Source: Eggerthellaceae bacterium
GTDB taxonomy: Bacteria; Actinomycetota; Coriobacteriia; Coriobacteriales; Eggerthellaceae
Assembly: GCA_900754495.1 (NCBI GenBank)
Contig: CAAEDC010000016.1
Span: 1 to 11,702, forward strand
Direction of reading: 5' to 3'
Length of the DNA: 11,702 bases
Below the pieces are notes generated by a model. The model had not been told where the DNA came from, made no database searches, and saw only the letters and a program-made list of their open reading frames with translations. Below are positions 1 through 6,887 of this stretch, in pieces (the stretch's first letter is position 1; every line of letters starts with the position of its first letter). The position numbers and the translations under genes are program-made.

Positions 1-9
1 CGGCAGCCT

Positions 10-37
10 GTTCCGGTGGTCGTCAGACCACCGGAAC
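10..37 (-). terminator. Perfect 12-bp stem-loop directly after secY
   Basis: A perfect inverted repeat with arms 10-21 and 26-37 and a 4-base loop begins two bases after the secY stop codon. On the transcribed strand the loop reads TGAC. No T-run follows within the 9 bases left in the window, so it is not a classical intrinsic terminator. It may instead be an attenuating or mRNA-end-protecting hairpin between secY and the next gene, which is usually adk. The downstream gene is outside the window. Confidence 0.6.
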
Positions 38-39
38 CC

Positions 40-1323
40 TTACTTGAAGAAGCCGTCGTAGTTGTGCATCTTCAGCTGGCTCTCCACCTTGCTCATCGTG
101 TCGAGCGCGACGCTGATCATGATGAGGATGGAGGTGCCGCCGAACGCCTGGATCAGCTGGTTGCCCGTGAAGTAGAACAGGATCGACGGGATGACGGCGA
201 TCGCGGCGATGAAGATCGCGCCGGGCAGCGTCACGCGGTGCAGGACGTCCTTGATGTACTGCACGGTGGCGGAACCGGGGCGCACGCCGGGGATGAAGCC
301 GCCGTTCTTGCGCAGGTTGTCGCTCGTCTCCTCGGGATTGAACACCATGGAGGTGTAGAAGTACGCGAAGAAGACGATCAGCAGAACCGTCAGGATCCAG
401 TTGACCCAACCCGCGGCCATCGCATCTGCGACCCCAGTCAGCCAGTCGACGTTGAACAGCGCCGCCAGCTGGGCCGGGAAGTAGATGATGCAGCTCGCGA
501 AGATGATCGGGATGACGCCCGCGGCGTTCACCTTGAGCGGCAGGTACGTGGACTGACCGCCGAACATCTTGCGGCCCTGGACGCGTTTGGCGTAGTTCAC
601 CGGGATGCGGCGCTGCGCGCGCTCAACGAAGATGATGAGCGGGATGCAGATCAGGACCACGATCACGATGAGGGCCGTGATGGCGATGGCCATGCCCATG
701 TCCGCGGAGCTCTGCGTGATGGACGAGTAGATGGCGGACGGAACGCGCGACACGATGCTGATGAAGATGATCAGCGACATGCCGTTGCCCACGCCGCGCT
801 GGGTGATGAGCTCGCCCATCCACATGATGAACGCGGTGCCCGCCACCAGCGTGAAGACCACGATGATGTCGGTGAGGATCTCGGGGACCTCGGTGCTGAA
901 CACGACGCCGTACTGCGGCGACTTGAACAGCAGCAGATAGCCAATGGCGTTGATGAGGCCCAGGACCAGCGTCAGGTAACGCGTGATCTGCGTGATCTTG
1001 CGCCGTCCGGTCTCGCCCTCCCGCGACCAGCGTCCCACGGCGGGGATGACGCCCTGCATCAGCTGCATGATGATGGATGCCGTGATGTAGGGCATGATGC
1101 CCAGCGAGAACACCGAGAAGTTCGACAATGCGCCGCCCGTGAACAGGTCGATCATCGTCATGGACACGCCCGCCTGGGAGAACGCGTTGGCGAACTCGCT
1201 CATCGGGATGCCCGGCACCGGGATGTAGGCGCCCAGACGGTACAAGGCCAGGATCGCCAGCGTGAAGAGGATCTTCTTACGCAGCTCCGGGACCTTGAAC
1301 GCATCGATAATGGAGCTTAGCAA
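40..1323 (-). CDS. secY: Protein translocase subunit SecY
   Basis: SecY is the channel-forming subunit of the SecYEG translocon in the cytoplasmic membrane. It moves unfolded preproteins outward and inserts membrane proteins, with SecA or the ribosome as partner. The 427-residue length is normal for the family. About ten hydrophobic segments are visible (roughly 18-38, 68-93, 113-133, 150-172, 180-196, 211-233, 264-285, 307-328, 364-386, 390-412). Family marks include the N-terminal [12 protein letters not shown], the plug region near 60-75, the [15 protein letters not shown] stretch at 170-184, the basic cytosolic loop [13 protein letters not shown] at 235-247, and [22 protein letters not shown] at 329-350. 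The start is TTG, chosen because it gives the expected N-terminus. It overlaps the end of rplO by 7 bases, so translation is probably coupled. A weak GGAAAGG lies about 12 bases upstream. Confidence 0.98.
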   Translation of the reverse strand: MLSSIIDAFKVPELRKKILFTLAILALYRLGAYIPVPGIPMSEFANAFSQAGVSMTMIDLFTGGALSNFSVFSLGIMPYITASIIMQLMQGVIPAVGRWSREGETGRRKITQITRYLTLVLGLINAIGYLLLFKSPQYGVVFSTEVPEILTDIIVVFTLVAGTAFIMWMGELITQRGVGNGMSLIIFISIVSRVPSAIYSSITQSSADMGMAIAITALIVIVVLICIPLIIFVERAQRRIPVNYAKRVQGRKMFGGQSTYLPLKVNAAGVIPIIFASCIIYFPAQLAALFNVDWLTGVADAMAAGWVNWILTVLLIVFFAYFYTSMVFNPEETSDNLRKNGGFIPGVRPGSATVQYIKDVLHRVTLPGAIFIAAIAVIPSILFYFTGNQLIQAFGGTSILIMISVALDTMSKVESQLKMHNYDGFFK

Positions 1324-1766
1324 GGCTCTTCGACCTTTCCGCCGGCCGCTTCGATCTTCGCTTTCGCGGAAGCGGAAACCTTATCAACTTTCACCGTCAG
1401 GGCCTTGGTGATGTCACCGTCGCCCAGAACCTTCACCAGGGCGTCGGCATGCTTGATGATGCCCTTGGCCTTCAGGCTCTCGCCGTCCACGACGTCGCCG
1501 GCCTCGAACTTCTCCTCGAGACGGCTGACGTTGACGGGCAGGTACTCGACACGGTTGCGGTTCTTGAAGCCGGGCAGCTTCGGAAGACGCATCGCCAGAG
1601 GGGTCTGGCCGCCCTCGAAACGGGGACCCTTGCCGCCGCCCGCACGGGACTTCTGGCCGTTCATGCCGCGACCGGCGGTCTTGCCGGTGCCGGAGGCGGG
1701 GCCGCGGCCCACGCGCTTGCGGTTCTTGGTTGCGCCTGCAGCCGGCTTGAGATCCTTCAGTTCCAT
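1317..1766 (-). CDS. rplO: 50S ribosomal protein L15
   Basis: L15 is a late-assembling large-subunit protein that contacts much of 23S rRNA. The protein has 149 residues, normal length. The N-terminal basic, glycine-rich extension ([19 protein letters not shown], about residues 17-35, followed by [10 protein letters not shown]) is the family hallmark, and the C-terminal globular part contains [12 protein letters not shown]. An in-frame extension to 1859 exists, but the ATG at 1766 is preceded by AAAAGGAG about 9 bases away and matches the normal L15 N-terminus. Unlike its neighbours it is separated from the gene before it (rpmD) by 327 bases carrying a likely promoter. Its TAA stop lies inside the start of secY. 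Confidence 0.98.
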   Translation of the reverse strand: MELKDLKPAAGATKNRKRVGRGPASGTGKTAGRGMNGQKSRAGGGKGPRFEGGQTPLAMRLPKLPGFKNRNRVEYLPVNVSRLEEKFEAGDVVDGESLKAKGIIKHADALVKVLGDGDITKALTVKVDKVSASAKAKIEAAGGKVEEPC

Positions 1767-1882
1767 GTTTTGCAACTCCTTTTCGTCGCCCCAGGGGCCT
1801 CTCCCCCGGTGCTGGCAGCTCGCCGCCAGCAAACTTCCTTCTATACGCACGATTGGCACCGTCTTGAAGACAGCGCCAATCG
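1767..1882 (-). promoter_or_regulatory. Structured 5' leader of rplO-secY
   Basis: This is the predicted untranslated leader between the rplO promoter and its ATG. A hairpin with arms 1850-1863 and 1869-1882 (14 pairs including two G-U pairs on the transcribed strand, loop TTCAA) lies at the expected transcript start. A second stem at 1811-1830 has an outer run GCTGGC/GCCAGC and extends further with one wobble. A short GGGG/CCCC stem follows at 1794-1806. The ribosome-binding site AAAAGGAG at 1776-1783 stays outside these stems. The G-U pairs fit folding as minus-strand RNA. The first dyad could equally be a protein operator. Function is unknown. Confidence 0.55.
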
Positions 1883-1885
1883 CGT

Positions 1886-1915
1886 ATTCTAACTTATTTG
1901 AAAAGCATTCTGCAA
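1886..1915 (-). promoter_or_regulatory. Likely sigma-A promoter for rplO-secY
   Basis: On the minus strand TTGCAG (1915-1910) is followed after 18 bases by TAGAAT (1891-1886). The -10 box matches the TATAAT consensus at five of six positions. The -35 box is weak. The surrounding 40 bases are strikingly AT-rich against a GC-rich background, as promoters often are. It lies 120 bases upstream of the rplO start, inside a gap in an otherwise packed operon. This would let rplO-secY be transcribed separately from rplB-rpmD. Confidence 0.6.
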
Positions 1916-1950
1916 ACGTGTTCTCACATCTACAAAAAAGTCAGTGAGGG

Positions 1951-2047
1951 TGCCTGAGGTGCCCCGAATTCGCGGGATCGCGAAGGCGGCGCGTACCGAA
2001 GAGTACGTGAGCCTTCGGGATCGTGCGAAGGCGGGGTGCCTCGGGCA
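1951..2047. repeat. Long imperfect palindrome (REP- or MITE-like) between rpmD and rplO
   Basis: Arms 1951-1987 and 2011-2047 are each 37 bases and align without gaps: 29 Watson-Crick pairs, four G-T pairs on the plus strand and four mismatches. The 23-base apical part folds further, with stem CGTAC (1992-1996), loop CGAAGA and GTACG (2003-2007). The two arms also share a direct-repeat flavour (TTCG, GGATCG and GCGAAGGCGG blocks). Such a compact palindrome with no coding content resembles a REP or MITE element. On minus-strand RNA the four G-T pairs become A-C mismatches, so it folds less well there. A T6 tract (1934-1939 read in reverse) lies 11 bases beyond it in the direction of transcription, so partial termination is possible. 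Confidence 0.6.
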
Positions 2048-2065
2048 GCCGCAACGTCGGCAGGA

Positions 2066-2089
2066 TCCGCCGTTCGGCAGAACGGCGGA
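2066..2089 (-). terminator. 10-bp stem-loop just after rpmD
   Basis: Perfect arms 2066-2075 and 2080-2089 (TCCGCCGTTC and its complement) with a 4-base loop begin 4 bases after the rpmD stop codon. There is no T-run directly after it. It probably caps or slows the end of the rplB-rpmD transcript, together with the larger palindrome beyond. The same arm sequence TCCGCCGTTC occurs at 9487-9496 in the gap before rplB. Confidence 0.55.
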
Positions 2090-2093
2090 ACTC

Positions 2094-2285
2094 TTACAGC
2101 TCCTCCACCTCGACGAGATGCTTCACCTTGAAGATCATGCCGCGGATCGCGTCGTTGTCGACCTGATCCACCGTGCGGCCGATCTTGCCCAGGCCCAGCG
2201 AGCGCAGCGTGGCGAGCTGGTCCTTCTTGTAGCCGATGGAGCTCTTCACCTGGGTGATGCGCAGGGTCTTTTTCGCCTCAGCCAT
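2094..2285 (-). CDS. rpmD: 50S ribosomal protein L30
   Basis: L30 is a small large-subunit protein that binds 23S rRNA near the 5S region. The 63-residue length is typical of the short bacterial form. Visible family features are LRITQVKSSIGYKKDQLATL (residues 8-27), then LGLGKIGRTV and the DNDAIRGMIFKVKHLVEVEE end. It starts with ATG two bases after the rpsE stop, and its AAGGAGG lies over the end of rpsE, so the two are probably translated together. It is the last gene before the 327-base gap. Confidence 0.97.
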   Translation of the reverse strand: MAEAKKTLRITQVKSSIGYKKDQLATLRSLGLGKIGRTVDQVDNDAIRGMIFKVKHLVEVEEL

Positions 2286-2287
2286 CT

Positions 2288-2818
2288 TTAAGCCTCCTTA
2301 CGGCCAAAGATCTTGTCCACCGAGACGCCGCGACGGGCGGCAACCTGCTCGGGGCTCTCCATGTTCTTGAGGCCCTCGGCGGCAGCCTTGACGACGTTCA
2401 TCGCGTTGCTGGTGCCCAGGGACTTGGTGATGACGTCCTGCACGCCCGCGAGCTCCATGACCGCACGCACCGCGCCGCCGGCCATAACGCCGGTGCCGGG
2501 GACGGCGGGACGGATGAGGACGCGGCCGGAGCCGTACTCGCCCATGATGTCATGCGGAAGCGTCTTGTTCTCGGTCAGCGGCACGGAGAACATGTTCTTC
2601 TTGGCATCCTCGACGCCCTTCTTGATGGCGGTGGGAACCTCGGAGGACTTGCCCATGCCCACGCCGACGCGGCCGTTGCCGTCGCCGACCACCACCAGCG
2701 CGGTGAGCGCGAAGCGGCGGCCGCCCTTGACGACCTTGGACACGCGGTTGATGTAGACGACGCGCTCCTGGAGCTCGGGAACCCCGGCGTCGTGCTGCTG
2801 CTGTTGTTTGCGAGCCAT
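2288..2818 (-). CDS. rpsE: 30S ribosomal protein S5
   Basis: S5 sits at the mRNA entry side of the small subunit and affects decoding accuracy. The protein has 176 residues. The N-terminal double-stranded-RNA-binding-like domain contains [20 protein letters not shown] (residues 24-43) and [18 protein letters not shown]. The C-terminal half has [19 protein letters not shown]. The loop at residues 29-36 (VVKGGRRF) is where spectinomycin-resistance changes occur in the family, and nothing obviously altered is seen. The N-terminus carries a short glutamine run (KQQQQH) from a CAG-rich stretch, which looks lineage-specific. Start ATG at 2818 has AAGGGG 9 bases upstream. It follows rplR by 16 bases. 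Confidence 0.98.
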   Translation of the reverse strand: MARKQQQQHDAGVPELQERVVYINRVSKVVKGGRRFALTALVVVGDGNGRVGVGMGKSSEVPTAIKKGVEDAKKNMFSVPLTENKTLPHDIMGEYGSGRVLIRPAVPGTGVMAGGAVRAVMELAGVQDVITKSLGTSNAMNVVKAAAEGLKNMESPEQVAARRGVSVDKIFGRKEA

Positions 2819-2834
2819 ATACTACAACCCCTTC

Positions 2835-3203
2835 TTAGAATTTCAGGCCGGCCTCGCGAGCGGCGTCGGCAAGAGCCTTCACGCGCCCGTGATACAGATG
2901 GCCGCCGCGGTCGAACACGACTTCCGTAATGCCACACTCCTGGGCCTTCTTGCCCACGATCTCGCCGAGAGCGGTCGCGCCCTCGACGTTGGCACCACTT
3001 TTGCCCGTCGCCTTGAAGTCGGGGCCCAGGGTCGACACGCCGCACAGGGTCTTGTGCTCGACGTCGTCGACGATCTGCACGTAGATGTTGCTGTTGCTGC
3101 GGGTCACGCACAGACGCGGACGCTCAGCAGTGCCGGAGATCTTGCCGCGGACACGACGATGGCGGCGGGCAAGCCTGGCTTTCTTTTCCTGAAGCTTGTT
3201 CAT
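2835..3203 (-). CDS. rplR: 50S ribosomal protein L18
   Basis: L18 binds 5S rRNA with L5 and joins it to the large subunit in the central protuberance. At 122 residues it has the usual length. The basic N-terminus [19 protein letters not shown] is followed by the family stretch [21 protein letters not shown] (about residues 27-47) and ends with [25 protein letters not shown], the classic L18 C-terminus. ATG at 3203 has AAGGAAG 4 bases upstream. It lies 40 bases after rplF. Confidence 0.98.
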   Translation of the reverse strand: MNKLQEKKARLARRHRRVRGKISGTAERPRLCVTRSNSNIYVQIVDDVEHKTLCGVSTLGPDFKATGKSGANVEGATALGEIVGKKAQECGITEVVFDRGGHLYHGRVKALADAAREAGLKF

Positions 3204-3243
3204 GATACTTCCTTCGCTCTAAAAACCGTTAATTGCCCGCTGA

Positions 3244-3786
3244 TTAGTCGCCCTTGGCGGCCTTGCCCAGCTTGCGGCGGATGCGCTCGCCGTCGTAGCG
3301 GATGCCCTTGCCCTTGTACGGCTCGGGCTTGCGCCATGCGCGGATGTTGGCGGCAACCTGGCCGACCTGCTCCTTGCTGGGGCCGGACACCACGATCTCG
3401 GTCTGCGAAGGGCACTCGAACGTGATGTTGTCGGGGCACGCGACCAGAACCGGGTGGGAGTAGCCCAGCTGCAGCTCGAGGTCCTTGCCCTTCAGGGCGG
3501 CACGGTAGCCGACGCCGACCAGCTGCAGCTTCTTGGAGAAGCCGGTGGCGACGCCCTCGACCATGTTGTGGATCAGCGTACGGGTCAGGCCGTGCAGGCT
3601 CTTGGCCTCGCGGCTGTCGTCCGGACGCTCGACGATGATCTGCTCACCTTCCTGCTTGATGATCATCATCGGATTGAACTCACGGGTGAGCTCGCCCTTG
3701 GCGCCCTTGGCGGTGACGACGTGGCCGTCGATGGTCACCTGCACGCCGGCGGGAACGTCAATGGGGTGCTTGCCGATACGAGACAT
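3244..3786 (-). CDS. rplF: 50S ribosomal protein L6
   Basis: L6 is a two-domain large-subunit protein near the factor-binding site and the sarcin-ricin loop of 23S rRNA. The 180-residue length is normal. It opens with MSRIGKHPIDVPAGV and contains GLTRTLIHNMVEGVATGFSKKL in the linker. The signature KPEPYKGKGIRYDGERIRRK near the C-terminus is diagnostic. The ATG at 3786 has GGGAGGT 5 bases upstream and follows rpsH by 16 bases. Confidence 0.98.
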   Translation of the reverse strand: MSRIGKHPIDVPAGVQVTIDGHVVTAKGAKGELTREFNPMMIIKQEGEQIIVERPDDSREAKSLHGLTRTLIHNMVEGVATGFSKKLQLVGVGYRAALKGKDLELQLGYSHPVLVACPDNITFECPSQTEIVVSGPSKEQVGQVAANIRAWRKPEPYKGKGIRYDGERIRRKLGKAAKGD

Positions 3787-3802
3787 GTCAAACCTCCCTT
3801 TC

Positions 3803-4201
3803 CTACCAGATGTAGGCGACGACCTCGCCGCCGATGCCCTTCTGACGGGCGTCGCGGTCGGTCATGACACCTTGGCTCGTGGAGATGATAGCCGTGCCGA
3901 GGCCGCCCAGAACGCGGGGCAGCTCGTCCTTGCCGGCATAGATGCGCAGACCCGGCTTGGAGATGCGCTTGATGCCGCGGATGGTCTTGGCCTTCTTCTC
4001 ACCGTACTTCATAACGATCTCCAGCGTGGGGCGCGGATCGCCCTCGACGACGTCGTAACGCTGGATGTAGCCCTCCTCCTGCATGATTCGGGCAATCTCG
4101 ACAAGTTTCTTGCTGGACGGCATGGTCACCGTCTCCTTGCCGACAGAGTTTGCGTTACGCACGCGCGTAAGCATATCTGCGATGGGATCGGTCATGGTCA
4201 T
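3803..4201 (-). CDS. rpsH: 30S ribosomal protein S8
   Basis: S8 is a primary 16S rRNA-binding protein of the small-subunit platform. In Escherichia coli it also represses the spc operon by binding mRNA near the start of rplE. The protein has 132 residues. It starts [17 protein letters not shown], the standard S8 N-terminus, and ends with the strongly conserved block [20 protein letters not shown] followed by GGEVVAYIW. The first ATG (4201) was chosen because AAGGAG lies 8 bases upstream. A 103-base spacer separates it from rpsZ. Structured spacers upstream at rplX/rplE make it relevant to ask whether S8 feedback exists here. Confidence 0.98.
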   Translation of the reverse strand: MTMTDPIADMLTRVRNANSVGKETVTMPSSKKLVEIARIMQEEGYIQRYDVVEGDPRPTLEIVMKYGEKKAKTIRGIKRISKPGLRIYAGKDELPRVLGGLGTAIISTSQGVMTDRDARQKGIGGEVVAYIW

Positions 4202-4304
4202 GTTGATTTCTCCTTTGGTCCTTGATGAACTCGACGCTCGGTTCGTCGGCGCCCGTAACGCCTACGCCTCTCGCGCCGGCACACCCATAGCGTGGGATTT
4301 CCTC
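4202..4304 (-). other. 103-base spacer between rpsZ and rpsH with a weak stem
   Basis: No convincing gene is seen in this spacer. A 6-bp inverted repeat (CGGCGC at 4247-4252 and GCGCCG at 4273-4278) encloses a 20-base loop. The S8 ribosome-binding site AAGGAG lies at its downstream end. It is longer than most spacers in this cluster, but the structure is modest and could be chance in GC-rich DNA. Confidence 0.3.
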
Positions 4305-4490
4305 TTACCAGGAAGCCTTGGTCACGCCGGGCAGTTCGCCTTTGTTGGCCATCTCGCGCAGGCACACGCGGCACAGGCCGAACTTGCGGTAGTAGGCGCG
4401 GGGACGTCCGCAACGCGTGCAGCGGTTGTGCTGGCGCGTCGAGAACTTCGGCTCGCGCTTCGCCTTGGCGATCATCGATTTCTTAGCCAT
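4305..4490 (-). CDS. rpsZ: 30S ribosomal protein S14, zinc-binding (type Z)
   Basis: S14 is a late-binding protein in the small-subunit head. This is the short zinc-dependent form: 61 residues with Cys24-x2-Cys27 and Cys40-x2-Cys43 and the block [18 protein letters not shown]. The zinc-free paralog of about 100 residues would lack these cysteines. It ends [11 protein letters not shown], as in the family. An in-frame upstream ATG at 4514 exists, but the ATG at 4490 gives the standard [16 protein letters not shown] start and has AAGGAAA close by. Zinc-containing S14 often implies that a zinc-free copy is induced elsewhere during zinc shortage; none is seen here. Confidence 0.98.
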   Translation of the reverse strand: MAKKSMIAKAKREPKFSTRQHNRCTRCGRPRAYYRKFGLCRVCLREMANKGELPGVTKASW

Positions 4491-4512
4491 GCATTTCCTT
4501 CTTTCCTCATTC

Positions 4513-4536
4513 AAGCCCGCACCCTCGTGCGGGCTT
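4513..4536 (-). promoter_or_regulatory. 10-bp stem-loop between rplE and rpsZ
   Basis: Perfect arms 4513-4522 and 4527-4536 (AAGCCCGCAC and complement) enclose the loop GAGG on the transcribed strand. It lies in the 77-base spacer, about 22 bases before the rpsZ start. No T-run follows; the rpsZ ribosome-binding region comes next. It may tune expression or mRNA stability at this point. It is not a standard terminator. Confidence 0.5.
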
Positions 4537-4567
4537 TGAGAACTAAATCAGATACGTTTGAAGCCGT

Positions 4568-5116
4568 TTACTTCTGCTTGAACGGGAAGCCCAGCGCGGT
4601 CAGCAGCGCCAGGGCGCGCTCGTTGTCGCCCGCGGTGGTCACGAACGTGATGTCCATGCCGCGCGTGCGGTCGACCTTGTCGTACTCGATCTCGGGGAAG
4701 ATCAGCTGCTCGGTGATACCGAGAGAGTAGTTGCCGCGGCCGTCGAAGCTCTTCGGGGAGATGCCGCGGAAGTCGCGCACGCGGGGCAGCGCCGTGGACA
4801 GCAGACGGTCCAGGAACTCCCACATGCGGTCGCCGCGCAGCGTCACCTTGCAGCCGATGCCCATGCCCTGGCGGATGTGGAAGCCCGCGATGGACTTCTT
4901 CGCGCGGGTGATGCAGGGCTGCTGGCCGGTGATGATGCGCAGGTCGTTCATGGCGGCGTCGAGCAGCTTGTGGTCGGAAGCCGCAGCGCCCACACCCATG
5001 TTCACAACGATCTTCTCCAGGCGGGGAACCTCGTTGATGTTCTGGATGCCGAGCTCCTTCTCGAGCTGGGGCACGACGACGGTCTTGTACTTTTCCTTCA
5101 AACGAGGAGCAGTCAT
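4568..5116 (-). CDS. rplE: 50S ribosomal protein L5
   Basis: L5 binds 5S rRNA and the P-site tRNA elbow in the central protuberance. The 182-residue protein begins [22 protein letters not shown]. It shows [19 protein letters not shown] (about residues 31-49), the [22 protein letters not shown] block, and the closing [31 protein letters not shown] three codons earlier (5125) is in frame, but it sits only about 1 base after AGGA, while the ATG at 5116 is about 10 bases from it, so the ATG is preferred. The gene follows a 102-base spacer that carries three stem-loops. Confidence 0.97.
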   Translation of the reverse strand: MTAPRLKEKYKTVVVPQLEKELGIQNINEVPRLEKIVVNMGVGAAASDHKLLDAAMNDLRIITGQQPCITRAKKSIAGFHIRQGMGIGCKVTLRGDRMWEFLDRLLSTALPRVRDFRGISPKSFDGRGNYSLGITEQLIFPEIEYDKVDRTRGMDITFVTTAGDNERALALLTALGFPFKQK

Positions 5117-5144
5117 GTCTTTCAAATCCTTTCCGATGGATTAA

Positions 5145-5213
5145 ACGCAGGATTTCCAACCCTGCGTCCCCGGTTTCCCGGGGCCATGCCGTGAAGCCGG
5201 CTCAAGGCCGGCT
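5145..5213 (-). promoter_or_regulatory. Three consecutive stem-loops between rplX and rplE
   Basis: In transcription order: a 7-bp stem (arms 5207-5213 and 5195-5201, loop CTTGA), a 6-bp CCCCGG/CCGGGG stem closed by a GAAA tetraloop (5168-5183), and, directly abutting, a 7-bp stem ACGCAGG/CCTGCGT with a 9-base loop (5145-5167). All arms are perfect. Together they fill most of the spacer before the rplE start at 5116. In Escherichia coli the S8 repressor site of the spc operon lies at this same gene junction. Whether this is an S8 target is an inference from position; no S8-site motif was confirmed. Confidence 0.6.
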
Positions 5214-5218
5214 GCACG

Positions 5219-5545
5219 TTACTTCTTGTCGATGTCCTTGCCGCACTTCTTGCAGACGCGGACCTTGCGGCCGTTCTCGTCGCGACGATGGTTCACGCGG
5301 GTCGGCTGCTTGCACTCCGGGCAGATCAGCATAACGTTGGAAACATGGATAGGAGCCTCGATGGTGATGATGCCGCCCTGGGGGTTCTGCTGGGTGGGAC
5401 GCATGGCCTTCTTGATCAGGCCCACCTTCTCGACGACGACGCGCTGCTTCTGGGGGATGGCGCGGAGGATCTCGCCCTCCTTGCCCTTGTCCTTACCGCA
5501 GAGCACCTTGACGCGGTCGCCCTTCTTAACATGCATTCCGCTCAT
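5219..5545 (-). CDS. rplX: 50S ribosomal protein L24
   Basis: L24 is an assembly-initiating protein that binds the 5' domain of 23S rRNA. The 108-residue protein has the KOW motif in [21 protein letters not shown] (about residues 6-26) and the family block [23 protein letters not shown]. Unusually compared with Escherichia coli and Bacillus subtilis, the C-terminal part carries Cys75-x2-Cys78 and Cys98-x2-Cys101, a likely zinc-binding pair seen in some lineages. The ATG at 5545 was chosen because GGAGGT lies about 10 bases upstream. The alternative ATG three codons later is further away. It follows rplN by 17 bases. Confidence 0.98.
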   Translation of the reverse strand: MSGMHVKKGDRVKVLCGKDKGKEGEILRAIPQKQRVVVEKVGLIKKAMRPTQQNPQGGIITIEAPIHVSNVMLICPECKQPTRVNHRRDENGRKVRVCKKCGKDIDKK

Positions 5546-5562
5546 TTCCTAGCACACCTCCC

Positions 5563-5931
5563 CTACAGCGTTTCCGGCGCCAGAGACGCGATCTTCAGGT
5601 ACTTCTTGTCGCGCAGCTCGCGGGCAACGGGGCCGAAGACGCGCGTGCCGCGGGGGGTGCCATCGTTGTTGATCAGAACGCAGGCGTTCTGGTCGAACTT
5701 GATGTAGCTGCCGTCCTTGCGACGCACTTCCTTCTTCAGGCGCACGATGACGCAGCGGACCACATCGCCCTTTTTGACGGGGGCGTTGGGGATCGCTTCC
5801 TTGACGCTGCAGATGATCACGTCACCGAGGCTCGCGTAACGGCGCTTGGAGCCGCCGAGAACCTTGATGCACTGCACCTTGCGAGCGCCGGAGTTGTCGG
5901 CCACCGCGAGCATGGATTGCATCTGAATCAT
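5563..5931 (-). CDS. rplN: 50S ribosomal protein L14
   Basis: L14 lies at the subunit interface and forms bridge B8 with 16S rRNA; it also contacts the silencing factor RsfS. The 122-residue length is standard. The protein begins [21 protein letters not shown] and shows [21 protein letters not shown] (about residues 26-46). It ends [22 protein letters not shown], highly conserved in the family. ATG at 5931 has an AGG about 8 bases upstream. It lies 48 bases after rpsQ, with an alternating purine-pyrimidine tract in between. Confidence 0.98.
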   Translation of the reverse strand: MIQMQSMLAVADNSGARKVQCIKVLGGSKRRYASLGDVIICSVKEAIPNAPVKKGDVVRCVIVRLKKEVRRKDGSYIKFDQNACVLINNDGTPRGTRVFGPVARELRDKKYLKIASLAPETL

Positions 5932-5958
5932 TGCTGTAACCTAACTTTCCTCTTACGA

Positions 5959-5977
5959 GCATGCATGCGTGCACGCA
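5959..5977. repeat. 19-base alternating purine-pyrimidine tract
   Basis: The stretch between rpsQ and rplN alternates purine and pyrimidine without a break for 19 bases. It contains two 10-base palindromes, GCATGCATGC (5959-5968) and GCGTGCACGC (5967-5976). Such tracts can form Z-DNA under supercoiling or a small hairpin in RNA. It is short and may be neutral. Confidence 0.4.
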
Positions 5978-5979
5978 GG

Positions 5980-6240
5980 CTATTTGGCCTTCTCCACGAT
6001 CTTAACAAGACGCCAGCGCTTCAGCTTGGACATCGGACGGGTCTCCATGATCTGGACGGTATCGCCCACGCCCGCCTCGTTGTTCTCGTCATGCGCATGG
6101 AACTTCTTGGTGGTGGAGATCATCTTCTTGTACACCGGGTGCGGCTTGCGCGACTCGACGGAGACCACGATGGTCTTGTCGTTGGCAGCGCTCACCACGA
6201 CGCCCTGGCGGACTTTGCGGGAGTTACGATTCTCGCTCAT
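5980..6240 (-). CDS. rpsQ: 30S ribosomal protein S17
   Basis: S17 is a primary 16S rRNA-binding protein with an OB fold, needed early in small-subunit assembly. The protein has 86 residues. It shows the N-terminal [21 protein letters not shown], the [19 protein letters not shown] stretch and the signature [20 protein letters not shown] (about residues 57-76). ATG at 6240 is preferred because it gives the standard N-terminus. Its ribosome-binding site is weak: AAAGG sits 15 bases away. It follows rpmC by 29 bases. Confidence 0.97.
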   Translation of the reverse strand: MSENRNSRKVRQGVVVSAANDKTIVVSVESRKPHPVYKKMISTTKKFHAHDENNEAGVGDTVQIMETRPMSKLKRWRLVKIVEKAK

Positions 6241-6269
6241 GTATATCTAAACCAACCTTTCCGCTATCC

Positions 6270-6464
6270 CTAGGCGCTGAGCTCACGCGCGCGCATCTCG
6301 GTCTGGATGCGGGCGATGTCCTTCTTGACCTGCTTCACGCGGGCCGTGTTATCAAGCTGGCTCGTCGCCATCTGGAAGCGCAGATTGAAAAGCTCCGCGC
6401 GCGCTTCTTTGAGCTTGGCCTGCAAATCGTCGGCAGAAAGCTCGCGAATCTCTGCTGGTTTCAT
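6270..6464 (-). CDS. rpmC: 50S ribosomal protein L29
   Basis: L29 is a small helical protein beside the peptide exit tunnel; with L23 it forms part of the docking site for trigger factor and the signal recognition particle. At 64 residues it is normal length. It begins [20 protein letters not shown] and contains [20 protein letters not shown], the L29 signature, then [16 protein letters not shown]. Its ATG directly follows the TAA of rplP (TAAATG), and the AGGAG lies inside the end of rplP, so translation is coupled. Confidence 0.97.
   Translation of the reverse strand: MKPAEIRELSADDLQAKLKEARAELFNLRFQMATSQLDNTARVKQVKKDIARIQTEMRARELSA

Positions 6465-6886
<422 letters not shown>

Positions 6887-6887
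<1 letters not shown>

Noticed and set aside
16..1320. Long plus-strand open frame opposite secY
   Set aside because: Its protein is rich in Asp, His and Arg without any family feature, as expected for the antisense of a conserved gene in GC-rich DNA. SecY on the minus strand is certain.
1767..2093. A tRNA or small gene in the rpmD-rplO gap
   Set aside because: No T-loop or acceptor pattern was found, and no minus-strand frame has a plausible start with a ribosome-binding site.
2770..2810. CAG-type trinucleotide run at the start of rpsE
   Set aside because: It only codes a four-glutamine stretch; too short to be called a repeat element.
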